28,577 nucleotides of DNA from Thiosulfativibrio sp964387695 (GTDB lineage Bacteria; Pseudomonadota; Gammaproteobacteria; Thiomicrospirales; Thiomicrospiraceae): contig CAYLXI010000005.1 of NCBI GenBank assembly GCA_964387695.1, forward strand, positions 1 to 28,577, given 5' to 3'. A program made the translations under genes and the position numbers. The notes beneath the pieces are model-generated. The model was not told where the DNA came from and ran no database searches. It was given only the letters and a program-made list of their open reading frames with translations. Below are positions 7,425 through 14,349 of the stretch, one piece after another (position 1 is the first letter of the stretch; each line of letters opens with the position of its first letter).

Positions 7425-8993
7425 ATGAGCATGAAACCTGTAAAAAGAGCTTTAATCAGCGTGTCCGATAAAACTGGGATTTTAGAATTTGCCAAATCTT
7501 TAGTTGCAATGAACATCCATATTCTTTCAACTGGAGGTACTTACAAAGCTCTTGTTGCCGCAAAAATAAAAGTAACAGAAGTCTCTGATTATACCGGTTT
7601 CCCTGAAATGATGGACGGACGGGTAAAAACTCTGCATCCTAAAATTCATGGCGGACTACTAGGTCGCAGAGGAACGGATGATGACATTATGGCAGAACAT
7701 GGAATAGACACCATTGATATGGTCGTAGTAAACCTTTATCCTTTTGAAGCGACTATTGCTAAAGATAATTGCTCTTTAGAAGATGCTATTGAAAATATCG
7801 ACATTGGCGGCCCTACCATGCTCCGTTCTGCAGCTAAAAACCATAAAGATGTTAGTGTCGTAACAGACCCTAATGATTACTCCAAAATTTTAGATGAAAT
7901 GCAAGCAAACCAAGGACAACTATCTCACGCAACGCGTTTTAACCTTGCTATTAAAGCCTTTGAGCAAACTTCTCGTTATGACGGAGCCATCGCCAATTAT
8001 TTTGGCACAATGTTCAGCACGGATAAAACTGACCAATTTCCGCGCACTTTTAGTACACAATTTAGTAAAAAACAAACTCTCCGTTATGGTGAAAACCCCC
8101 ATCAAAAAGCCGCTTTTTATACCGAGCGCCAACTAAATGAATCTTCAATCTCCACTGCCACACAACTACAAGGCAAAGAGCTGTCATTTAACAACATTGC
8201 CGACACAGATGCCGCTTTAGAATTGGTTAAGACTTTTAAAGAAACGGCTTGCGTCATAGTTAAACACGCCAACCCCTGCGGTGTTTCCATTGGATCAAGC
8301 CAATTTAATGCTTACGACCAAGCCTACAAAACAGACCCAACTTCAGCTTTTGGTGGCATTATCGCTTTCAATACCGAGCTAGATGGCAAAACGGCTCAAG
8401 CCATTGTTGATAGACAGTTTGTAGAAGTTATTATTGCTCCTAGCATTTCAACTGACGCTCAAGAAATCATTAAAACTAAAAAAAATCTTCGTCTGCTTTC
8501 CTCTGGAATTTTATCCAAACAACTCGCTACTTATGACTATAAAAAAGTAACTGGCGGGTTGCTAATACAAGATAGAGACCTAGGAATGATTGTTGAATCT
8601 GACTTAAACATCGTTTCAAAAACAGCTCCTACTGATGAACAAATGCAAGATTTACTCTTTGCTTGGAAAGTTGCCAAATATGTTAAATCTAACGCCATAG
8701 TCTATGTTAAAAACGGTATGACTATTGGCGTAGGAGCAGGGCAAATGAGCCGTGTTTATTCTGCTAAAATTGCAGGCATTAAAGCCGCTGATGAAAAACT
8801 AGAAGTGACTGGATCGGTTATGGCATCAGATGCTTTCTTTCCATTTCGAGATGGCATTGACGCCGCATCTGCTGCAGGAATTAAGGCTGTTATTCACCCT
8901 GGTGGCTCAATGAGAGATCAAGAAGTCATTGATGCGGCAGATGAACATGGCATGGCAATGGTCTTTACTGGTATGCGTCACTTCAAACATTAA
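7425..8993 (+). CDS. purH: Bifunctional AICAR formyltransferase / IMP cyclohydrolase
   Basis: PurH performs the last two steps of IMP synthesis. The 522-residue protein has the N-terminal MGS-like cyclohydrolase domain (about 1-200: LISVSDKTGILEFA, LSTGGTYKAL, DGRVKTLHPKIHGGLL) and the C-terminal formyltransferase domain, with KHANPCGV at about 280-287 containing the catalytic His, and SAFGGIIAFN. Near the C-terminus, SDAFFPFRDGID and HPGGSMRDQEV are typical. The ATG at 7425 has AAGAGA upstream; a second ATG at 7431 is equally compatible. It is followed after 9 bp by purD, giving a purHD operon behind fis. Confidence 0.97.
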   Translation: MSMKPVKRALISVSDKTGILEFAKSLVAMNIHILSTGGTYKALVAAKIKVTEVSDYTGFPEMMDGRVKTLHPKIHGGLLGRRGTDDDIMAEHGIDTIDMVVVNLYPFEATIAKDNCSLEDAIENIDIGGPTMLRSAAKNHKDVSVVTDPNDYSKILDEMQANQGQLSHATRFNLAIKAFEQTSRYDGAIANYFGTMFSTDKTDQFPRTFSTQFSKKQTLRYGENPHQKAAFYTERQLNESSISTATQLQGKELSFNNIADTDAALELVKTFKETACVIVKHANPCGVSIGSSQFNAYDQAYKTDPTSAFGGIIAFNTELDGKTAQAIVDRQFVEVIIAPSISTDAQEIIKTKKNLRLLSSGILSKQLATYDYKKVTGGLLIQDRDLGMIVESDLNIVSKTAPTDEQMQDLLFAWKVAKYVKSNAIVYVKNGMTIGVGAGQMSRVYSAKIAGIKAADEKLEVTGSVMASDAFFPFRDGIDAASAAGIKAVIHPGGSMRDQEVIDAADEHGMAMVFTGMRHFKH

Positions 8994-9002
8994 GGAAAAA
9001 AA

Positions 9003-10295
9003 ATGAAAGTATTAATTATTGGTAGCGGAGGCCGTGAACATGCTTTGGCTTGGAAAACTGCTCAAGCAAAAGAAGTTATCAAAGTGTTTGTCGCCCCAGG
9101 AAATACAGGAACTTCTTTAGAAGATAAAGTTGAAAATGTATCTATCCAAGCAACAGATTTACCAGGCCTGGTAAAATTTGCCAAAGAAAACGCCATAGAT
9201 TTAACCATTGTAGGCCCTGAAGTCCCTCTAGTTCTAGGCGTGGTTGACGACTTTAAAAAAGCAGGACTACCTTGCTTTGGACCCAGTAAAGCCGCTGCAC
9301 AGTTAGAAGGCTCTAAAGCTTTTTCTAAAGACTTTTTGGCAAAACACCAAATCCCAACTGCCGCTTATGATGTTTTTACTGAAATTGCACCCGCTCATGC
9401 TTACCTAGACAAGATTGGAGCACCTATTGTTATAAAAGCCGACGGCCTCGCTGCGGGTAAAGGAGTCATATTAGCAGACACTTTAGAAGAAGCCAAAGCG
9501 GCTGTTTCTGACATGCTTTCAGGAAACAAATTTGGCGAGGCAGGTTCTAGAGTGGTGATTGAAGAATTTTTATTTGGAGAAGAAGCCAGCTTTATAGTCA
9601 TGGCAGATGGTAAAAACATATTACCTATGGCAACCTCCCAAGATCACAAAGCTCGCGATGAAGGCGACACAGGACCCAACACAGGGGGCATGGGGGCTTA
9701 TTCTCCCGCTCCAGTTGTTACCAGAGAAATTCATAACCGTATTATGACAGAAGTTATTCTGCCCACAATTAAGGGCATGGCAAAAGATGGCATGCCTTAT
9801 ACTGGGTTTTTATACGCAGGAATTATGATTTCTCCTGATGGAGAAATTAAAGTATTAGAATTTAACTGCCGTTTTGGCGACCCTGAAACCCAACCGATTA
9901 TGATGCGCTTACAATCAGATTTACACACTCTTTGCCTCGCTGCATTAAACAAAAATCTTAACAACATTACAGCAAACTGGAGTTCTCATGCCGCACTGGG
10001 GGTTGTTATGGCAGCAGGAGGCTATCCAAATAGCTACCAAAGTGGAGATGTTATTTCTGGACTAGAAAATTTTAATTCTCCTAATATGAAAGTTTTTCAT
10101 GCAGGAACTAAATTCAACAAAAATAATGAAATTACCACAGCAGGTGGTAGAGTATTGTGCGTGACAGCATTAGAAAACAATATAACCCAAGCTCAAAATG
10201 CCGCCTACAAAGGTATCAAGAAAATATCTTGGAATAAGTCTTTTTATCGTTCTGATATTGGATACAAAGCAGTAGACAGAGAAAACTTAAAGTAA
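9003..10295 (+). CDS. purD: Phosphoribosylamine-glycine ligase
   Basis: PurD (GAR synthetase) joins glycine to phosphoribosylamine in step two of purine synthesis, using ATP. The 430-residue length matches E. coli. It opens with VLIIGSGGREHALAWK. The ATP-grasp region contains IKADGLAAGKGV and VVIEEFLFGEEASF, then DHKARDEGDTGPNTGGMGAY and the metal-binding EFNCRFGDPETQ. AAGGAA precedes the ATG. One copy of the 16-bp palindrome lies inside the gene at 9159-9174 and encodes LPGLV in an ordinary stretch of the protein. It therefore arose by codon choice and substitution, not by insertion. Confidence 0.97.
   Translation: MKVLIIGSGGREHALAWKTAQAKEVIKVFVAPGNTGTSLEDKVENVSIQATDLPGLVKFAKENAIDLTIVGPEVPLVLGVVDDFKKAGLPCFGPSKAAAQLEGSKAFSKDFLAKHQIPTAAYDVFTEIAPAHAYLDKIGAPIVIKADGLAAGKGVILADTLEEAKAAVSDMLSGNKFGEAGSRVVIEEFLFGEEASFIVMADGKNILPMATSQDHKARDEGDTGPNTGGMGAYSPAPVVTREIHNRIMTEVILPTIKGMAKDGMPYTGFLYAGIMISPDGEIKVLEFNCRFGDPETQPIMMRLQSDLHTLCLAALNKNLNNITANWSSHAALGVVMAAGGYPNSYQSGDVISGLENFNSPNMKVFHAGTKFNKNNEITTAGGRVLCVTALENNITQAQNAAYKGIKKISWNKSFYRSDIGYKAVDRENLK
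9158..9175. repeat. TTACCAGGCCTGGTAA palindrome inside purD
   Basis: This is an 18-bp perfect palindrome, centred between 9166 and 9167, within the purD reading frame. The encoded residues align without a gap to other PurD proteins as I recall them. Its core is identical to the copies at 2556 and 15806. Confidence 0.85.
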
Positions 10296-10325
10296 TGTTT
10301 TCATTCAAACTCTACCAATTAATAC

Positions 10326-10364
10326 TTGTGTATCTTTACTGAATCACTATAATCAAGATATAAT
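10326..10364 (+). promoter_or_regulatory. Putative promoter(s) of the comFB-like gene
   Basis: Two TATAAT hexamers lie in tandem at 10348-10353 and 10359-10364, ahead of a strong ribosome site. Possible -35 boxes are TTGTGT (10326-10331, spacer 16) and TTTACT (10335-10340, spacer 18). An independent promoter makes sense because purD ends 95 bp upstream. Confidence 0.5.
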
Positions 10365-10379
10365 TGTTTAAAACAAACT

Positions 10380-10384
10380 GGGAG
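10380..10384 (+). promoter_or_regulatory. Ribosome binding site deciding the comFB-like start
   Basis: GGGAG lies six bases before the ATG at 10391, the clearest Shine-Dalgarno in this region. It rules out the upstream TTG at 10364. Confidence 0.75.
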
Positions 10385-10390
10385 CAGCTT

Positions 10391-10672
10391 ATGAGCATGT
10401 CTGACTTAGAAACGGTACATAATTATTACGAGCGTAAGGTCTTTCAAGAAATTAATGAACATTATCATGATGTAGATTTGGATACTGACCAACTTGCAGA
10501 TATGGCTTGTATTGCTTTAAATCGTATTGAGCCTAAATATATTCGCTATGATATTGATATGTCATTTTATATGTCAAGTGCAGAGTACCATCAGCACAGG
10601 TCTAGAGTTAAAAAAGCTGTTAAAAAGGCTTACAAGAAAATTAAAAAATTTAAGAGTAAAAAAGACCTTTAA
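10391..10672 (+). CDS. ComFB family small protein
   Basis: This 93-residue protein resembles the late-competence ComFB family. It has the N-terminal VHNYYERKVFQEIN helix, LADMACIALNRIEPKYIRYDIDM in the middle (residues about 39-61), and a very basic Lys-rich tail. ComFB-family members have been reported as cyclic-di-GMP receptors in cyanobacteria; in Bacillus the gene lies in the comF operon with no clear role. The ATG at 10391 is chosen because GGGAG (10380-10384) precedes it at good spacing; a TTG at 10364 in the same frame overlaps the promoter. It converges on the MotB-like gene with 36 bp between stops. The family call is fairly sure; the role here is unknown. Confidence 0.82.
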   Translation: MSMSDLETVHNYYERKVFQEINEHYHDVDLDTDQLADMACIALNRIEPKYIRYDIDMSFYMSSAEYHQHRSRVKKAVKKAYKKIKKFKSKKDL

Positions 10673-10708
10673 ATCTATTAAATGCATACTTAAGGAAGAA
10701 CTTAATAA

Positions 10709-11398
10709 CTACTGTTCTTTTATATTTCTTTCAAAAGATGCCGTAATTCGCACTTCTACTCTTCGGTTAAGTGATTTACCCTCTGGGGTTTCATTATCTG
10801 CAATGGGTCTATGTTCACCATATCCCGCCACGGCAAAAATAGATTTTTCTAAGCCGCTATGTTCATACAAAATATTCATGACTGACTGAGCTCTCATGGT
10901 GCTTAAAAGCCAATTGTTTTTTAACCCAGAAAAAGTGGCAACAGGAACATTATCAGTATGACCCGCCATGCTCAGCTCGACCCTCCATCTTAAGCTTTCC
11001 TGTTGAGCATGCTTGTAAAGTCTTGGGGGCAAAAAGCTAGTATCAATTTTAAAAATTTCCAGATCACCCAAAGAAACCGCTAATTGTTCTAAAGTATGAT
11101 TAAGCTGGTCAGAAGGATGATAACCCCCTTTTTCAAAAGCTTCATCAGAACTAATTTTTAACCAAATCCCTAGTGAATCTCGCTTAACATCCAAAAACTC
11201 AAAATCTACCACCTTTTGAGTAAGATGATAATAAGTTTTATCTAGCTCTGCCTCTGTCCATTTTTGAACTTGGGTTATTTCAGTTTTATTAAGGACTATC
11301 ATCAATATAAAAAAAGTGATTAATAGCGTGATAACATCCCCAAAACTAAATAACCAATAAGATTTGGCCCTTTGTTCACTGAGCTCTCTAGACATCAT
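10709..11398 (-). CDS. MotB-like stator protein with OmpA domain (Asp present)
   Basis: This 229-residue protein has a short cytoplasmic N-terminus, one membrane helix (about 14-36) and a periplasmic OmpA/MotB peptidoglycan-binding domain (about 139-220). The helix reads WLFSFGDVITLLITFF, the MotB pattern, with the proton-binding Asp at residue 21. The OmpA domain shows GHTDNVP, the helix NNWLLSTMRAQSVMNIL, GYGEHRPIADN and NRRVEV. It is the third gene of a motA-like/ompA-like/motB-like set and overlaps the preceding gene by 11 bases. No flagellar rotor, export or filament gene is in the window, so assignment as the flagellar stator is not supported. It could power another envelope process. 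A second ATG three bases downstream is also possible. Confidence 0.85.
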   Translation of the reverse strand: MMSRELSEQRAKSYWLFSFGDVITLLITFFILMIVLNKTEITQVQKWTEAELDKTYYHLTQKVVDFEFLDVKRDSLGIWLKISSDEAFEKGGYHPSDQLNHTLEQLAVSLGDLEIFKIDTSFLPPRLYKHAQQESLRWRVELSMAGHTDNVPVATFSGLKNNWLLSTMRAQSVMNILYEHSGLEKSIFAVAGYGEHRPIADNETPEGKSLNRRVEVRITASFERNIKEQ

Positions 11399-12158
11399 TA
11401 GCCCTCTGACTAATAACTTGAGGCTGCAAATAAATCTCTACACGACGGTTTTTAGCCGAGGTAGAATCTAGCATCAAAGGGCGAAAGCTGCCATATCCTG
11501 AAATACTAAAAAAATAGCTGGGTAATTTTGTATGAGATTGAATTAAATCTTTGACTGCATAGGCTCTAAAAGTACTCAGCTCTACATTATTTACAAATCT
11601 TGCTCCCCTTGCTAACCTCAAGGAATCTGTATGACCTTCCACTCTAATTGTCATAAATAATTCAAAACCATGAGCTTCAATTTGCTGAACTAACCTTTGA
11701 TTTCTTTCCGTAAACTCATCTACCCTTATGGCTTTAATCAATTCAGAAATTTTAATAAGATAAGGGACATGTAAAGCATTAACTTGATCGCTTGCTGACT
11801 GAAATAAAGAAACCTGTCTAAAAACATCTGCCGAGATGGTTAACCTAACCCCTTTAGAGAGGGTGTTTTCAACTTCTAACCAATCTAGCCCTTGTTGTTC
11901 TTTTTCAGATAAAACTTGCATGTGCAACTGATGCACCAATTTTTGATAATTTCGCTCTGGCGTTGAGCTTTCTAATTCAATCATCCCAATAATTAAAATA
12001 AAAAATGCTAATAAAGAAGTAAAAAGTGCAGAATAAACTAACAGCCAAGCATAGTTTCTTCTATGCAGGTTTTTTTCAGTTTGATCTTCAAAATCTTTTA
12101 AATAACCTTTTAAATAATCTTCACTTGATAAATCATCAGTTTCTTTAAGAAGTCTCAT
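11388..12158 (-). CDS. MotB-like / OmpA family protein lacking the stator Asp
   Basis: This 256-residue protein has a charged cytoplasmic N-terminus (1-35), one membrane helix (about 36-60) and a periplasmic OmpA-like domain (about 169-246) with VEGHTDSLRLARGAR, ELSTFRAYAVKDLI, GYGSFRPLM and NRRVEI. The helix WLLVYSALFTSLLAFF aligns residue for residue with the downstream MotB-like WLFSFGDVITLLITFF, but the proton-carrying Asp is Ala44. The protein can therefore bind cell wall but not carry the ion alone, and may pair with the Asp-bearing partner. It begins 5 bases after the MotA-like stop. An insertion of about 100 residues between helix and OmpA domain is weakly helical. The family call is sound; the function is inferred. 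Confidence 0.82.
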   Translation of the reverse strand: MRLLKETDDLSSEDYLKGYLKDFEDQTEKNLHRRNYAWLLVYSALFTSLLAFFILIIGMIELESSTPERNYQKLVHQLHMQVLSEKEQQGLDWLEVENTLSKGVRLTISADVFRQVSLFQSASDQVNALHVPYLIKISELIKAIRVDEFTERNQRLVQQIEAHGFELFMTIRVEGHTDSLRLARGARFVNNVELSTFRAYAVKDLIQSHTKLPSYFFSISGYGSFRPLMLDSTSAKNRRVEIYLQPQVISQRANDV

Positions 12159-12163
12159 TCTTT

Positions 12164-12988
12164 TTACCTAAGTCTTCCTTCTAAATTGTGCTGAGTTTGT
12201 TCATTAACATAGGCAAATAAAGTTTCTCTTAATAACAAAGAATTTTCTTTTCTTTGAATCCCTAGCAAGCCTTCAATTAAGATTTCATTTTTTAAAACTT
12301 CTGCATCAGAGAGCACCTTAAGCTTACCAGCTATAGGAATAAATAAGAAATTAGCAAATAAAACCCCATAAAAAGTGGTTACCAGAGCTAGACCCATTCC
12401 CTGTAACAAAACATCCAGCATATCTTTTCCTTCCCCAACAGGACCTGTATCTACACCAGATACTTGTGTTGTCATCATCATAATAAGTCCCATTACTGTA
12501 CCCATCATGCCAAAAGCAGGCGCGTAAGAAGCCATGTTATTAAACACATCTTGGCACATTAAATCTCTAGTTCGTTTTGAATTAAGGCTATTAATCAATG
12601 CAAGCTTCATTTGCATACCCTCTTTATAAATCATTAGATTTGATAAACCAGAGCGAAGAAAAGTATCATCAACAAGTGCAGCTTCTTTTTCTAAAGCCAA
12701 AATCCCTTCTTTTCTTGCTATATTGTTTAAGTATATAACCTGCTCAATCGATTCTTCTATCGAAGCTTCCTCAGTTGAAACCACCGTATAAAAACTTTTA
12801 AAAACACAGCCTACTTGCTTAAAGGGGTAATTAATAAGAATAGCGGCTAGAGTCCCGCCTAGAACAATCATCAAACCTTGCCAATTAAAAAATGCGGAGA
12901 TAATCTTTCCCTGAGAAAAATCGACCATGCTTAAGGATAGAATGATGACGCCAAGTAGAAGGCCTAGTATTGTTGATGCTCTGCTCAT
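12164..12988 (-). CDS. MotA/PomA-like ion channel subunit
   Basis: This 274-residue protein has four membrane helices (about 5-22, 35-53, 152-172 and 197-221) with the large cytoplasmic loop of MotA/PomA between helices 2 and 3. That loop carries ARKEGILALEKE (Arg92, Glu100), the charged positions that in PomA/MotA contact the rotor protein FliG. The channel-lining APAFGMMGTVMGLI has the conserved Pro157, and FIPIAGKL has Pro218. It is closest by eye to PomA-type subunits. It lacks the long cytoplasmic tail of ZorA, so it is not a Zorya component. It starts a three-gene set with two MotB-like partners and lies 83 bp downstream of plsC. No clear Shine-Dalgarno precedes the ATG. Confidence 0.85.
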   Translation of the reverse strand: MSRASTILGLLLGVIILSLSMVDFSQGKIISAFFNWQGLMIVLGGTLAAILINYPFKQVGCVFKSFYTVVSTEEASIEESIEQVIYLNNIARKEGILALEKEAALVDDTFLRSGLSNLMIYKEGMQMKLALINSLNSKRTRDLMCQDVFNNMASYAPAFGMMGTVMGLIMMMTTQVSGVDTGPVGEGKDMLDVLLQGMGLALVTTFYGVLFANFLFIPIAGKLKVLSDAEVLKNEILIEGLLGIQRKENSLLLRETLFAYVNEQTQHNLEGRLR

Positions 12989-13032
12989 TTAGTTATTAGA
13001 TGAAGAAATTAAATTGTCACGCTAGCCGATAG

Positions 13033-13065
13033 CCCAAATTACTACTTAGATATTTGAGAATAAAA
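13033..13065. repeat. Degenerate fragment of the inverted-end repeat family, copy E
   Basis: In the plsC/motA-like spacer, CCCAAATTACTACTTAG is followed by ATATTTGAG. It aligns with the first 29 bases of copy B (CCAAATCTCTACTTAGAAAC). Small inverted ends (CAAAT/ATTTG) are visible but no target duplication. It is probably a decayed remnant. Confidence 0.45.
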
Positions 13066-13071
13066 ACCAAG

Positions 13072-13779
13072 TTAATTCATATTTCTTACAAACCACTCCT
13101 TAGTTAATTCGTTAAGTTGTGCAACACTCATATTGGTCACATCAATTGGCTTACTTATATAGACTTTAATTTTTCCTGGGGTTTTAATAAAACTGTTTTT
13201 TGGCCAATACTCTCCAGAGTTATGGGCCACTAAATACACGGTAGCTTTAGATTTAATTGCCAGCATCGCACCACCAGAGTTAATTTTCCCTAGTTCTCCA
13301 GCTGGCATTCTGGTTCCTTCTGGAAAGATAACCACCCAAACACCTTTATTTAGACGCTCCACACCTTCATTAAGAACTTGCTTTAGAGACCTCATCCCTG
13401 CATTTCTATCAATCGCAATAGGGCTTAACATGGCTAAACCCCAGCCAAAAAATGGGATTTTTAACAATTCTTTTTTAAGCACAAAAGATTGACGAGGAAA
13501 AAACTTTTGCAATGCAAAAGTTTCCCACGCAGATTCATGCCTAGCAAAAATAATACCAGCTTGTGTTTGATCTATATTTTCAGCTCCATGAACCTCATAC
13601 GAAACACCACAGGTCCATTTAAGCCAAAACACACAAAACACGCTCCAGCCACGCATAAATTGGTAACGAACTCTAGATGAAAAAGGCCATAGAAGCAAGC
13701 CTATCGTAGAAAACAACAGGAGTGATGATATTTGACCTATCGAAAATAAAATCGAACGAAATAAATATATCATTTTCAT
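13072..13779 (-). CDS. plsC: 1-acyl-sn-glycerol-3-phosphate acyltransferase
   Basis: This membrane acyltransferase makes phosphatidic acid from lysophosphatidic acid. The protein is 235 residues from the ATG at 13779. It has a hydrophobic N-terminal region (about 3-32), the acyltransferase box ARHESAWET (an H-X4-E form of the usual H-X4-D, which I recall from many proteobacterial homologues), PFFGWGLAMLSPIAIDR and the glycerol-phosphate motif FPEGTRM. The start at 13779 overlaps the gmhB stop as ATGA; a TTG at 13803 in frame is less likely. The glyQ-glyS-gmhB-plsC order is that of Pseudomonas. Other acyl acceptors, such as those in lipid A or ornithine-lipid synthesis, cannot be excluded. Confidence 0.88.
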   Translation of the reverse strand: MKMIYLFRSILFSIGQISSLLLFSTIGLLLWPFSSRVRYQFMRGWSVFCVFWLKWTCGVSYEVHGAENIDQTQAGIIFARHESAWETFALQKFFPRQSFVLKKELLKIPFFGWGLAMLSPIAIDRNAGMRSLKQVLNEGVERLNKGVWVVIFPEGTRMPAGELGKINSGGAMLAIKSKATVYLVAHNSGEYWPKNSFIKTPGKIKVYISKPIDVTNMSVAQLNELTKEWFVRNMN

Positions 13780-14333
13780 TGTAAAATAGTCTCTACCGCA
13801 CAAAGTAAATTAGAATGGATATTTACTTTTTTTAAAAAACAACTGCCATTAGAATCTAATCTATCTAAAATTGATTGTCCCTTACCTGTTTTAACAAAAT
13901 AAGGAATCATTCCCTTAGACTGAGCAGCCTCTATATCTTTTAATGTATCACCCACCATAGGACAACCTTCTAAGGAAACATTAAACCTGTTTTCAATGGC
14001 CTGTAACATGCCCTGTGCAGGCTTACGACAGACAGAACCATGATGTTCAAGATAAGGAGAGAAGCTTATCCAATTGACACCCGCTGTTATTCCCCCTTCT
14101 GCTATCAATAATTCTTGTAATTTTTGATGCATAGCACTCAAAATAGCATGATCATACAAACCACGACAAATACCTGATTGGTTGGTTGCAATCGCAACGG
14201 TCCACCCAGCTTGCTTGAGTTTAACAATGGCTTGAATAGAGCCTGCTTCTGGATGCCATTCGTTAGGGTGTTTAATATAAGCATCTGAATCTTGATTAAT
14301 AACCCCATCTCTATCTAACACGATAATTTTCAT
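13776..14333 (-). CDS. gmhB: D-glycero-beta-D-manno-heptose-1,7-bisphosphate 7-phosphatase (GmhB-like)
   Basis: This HAD-superfamily histidinol-phosphatase-like protein has 185 residues. In LPS core heptose synthesis GmhB removes the 7-phosphate. Motifs are IIVLDRDGVIN (nucleophile Asp and acid/base Asp), ATNQSGICRGLY, CRKPAQGML and MVGDTLKDIEAA. The zinc loop is unusual. Where E. coli has CPH...CDCRKP, this protein has SPYLEHHGSVCRKP, so only the last of the four ligands is clearly kept. The ATG at 14333 gives the family N-terminus and has GGTGA eight bases upstream; an ATG at 14348 is also in frame. It is preceded closely by glyS and overlaps plsC by 4 bases. GmhB is most likely; another sugar-phosphate phosphatase is possible. 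Confidence 0.85.
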   Translation of the reverse strand: MKIIVLDRDGVINQDSDAYIKHPNEWHPEAGSIQAIVKLKQAGWTVAIATNQSGICRGLYDHAILSAMHQKLQELLIAEGGITAGVNWISFSPYLEHHGSVCRKPAQGMLQAIENRFNVSLEGCPMVGDTLKDIEAAQSKGMIPYFVKTGKGQSILDRLDSNGSCFLKKVNIHSNLLCAVETILQ

Positions 14334-14341
14334 TTTTTTAA

Positions 14342-14346
14342 TCACC
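14342..14346 (-). promoter_or_regulatory. Ribosome binding site deciding the gmhB start
   Basis: GGTGA on the minus strand lies eight bases before the ATG at 14333. It overlaps the alternative ATG at 14348, which itself has no Shine-Dalgarno. Confidence 0.55.
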
Positions 14347-14349
14347 ATG

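Noticed and set aside
10527..10889. Plus-strand frame overlapping the comFB-like and MotB-like genes
   Set aside because: It overlaps two well-supported genes in other frames and shows no family resemblance.
10709..12988. Zorya anti-phage system (MotA/MotB-like genes)
   Set aside because: The MotA-like protein is 274 residues without the long cytoplasmic tail of ZorA, and no ZorC, ZorD or ZorE-like nuclease or helicase is adjacent; the neighbours are housekeeping genes.
10709..12988. TolQ-TolR or ExbB-ExbD assignment
   Set aside because: The two partners carry C-terminal OmpA peptidoglycan-binding domains, and the channel subunit has the four-helix MotA/PomA layout with its charged loop.
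12989..13020. Promoter GTGACA-N15-TAATAA before the MotA-like gene
   Set aside because: The spacing is short and the -10 element poor; readthrough from plsC is equally possible.
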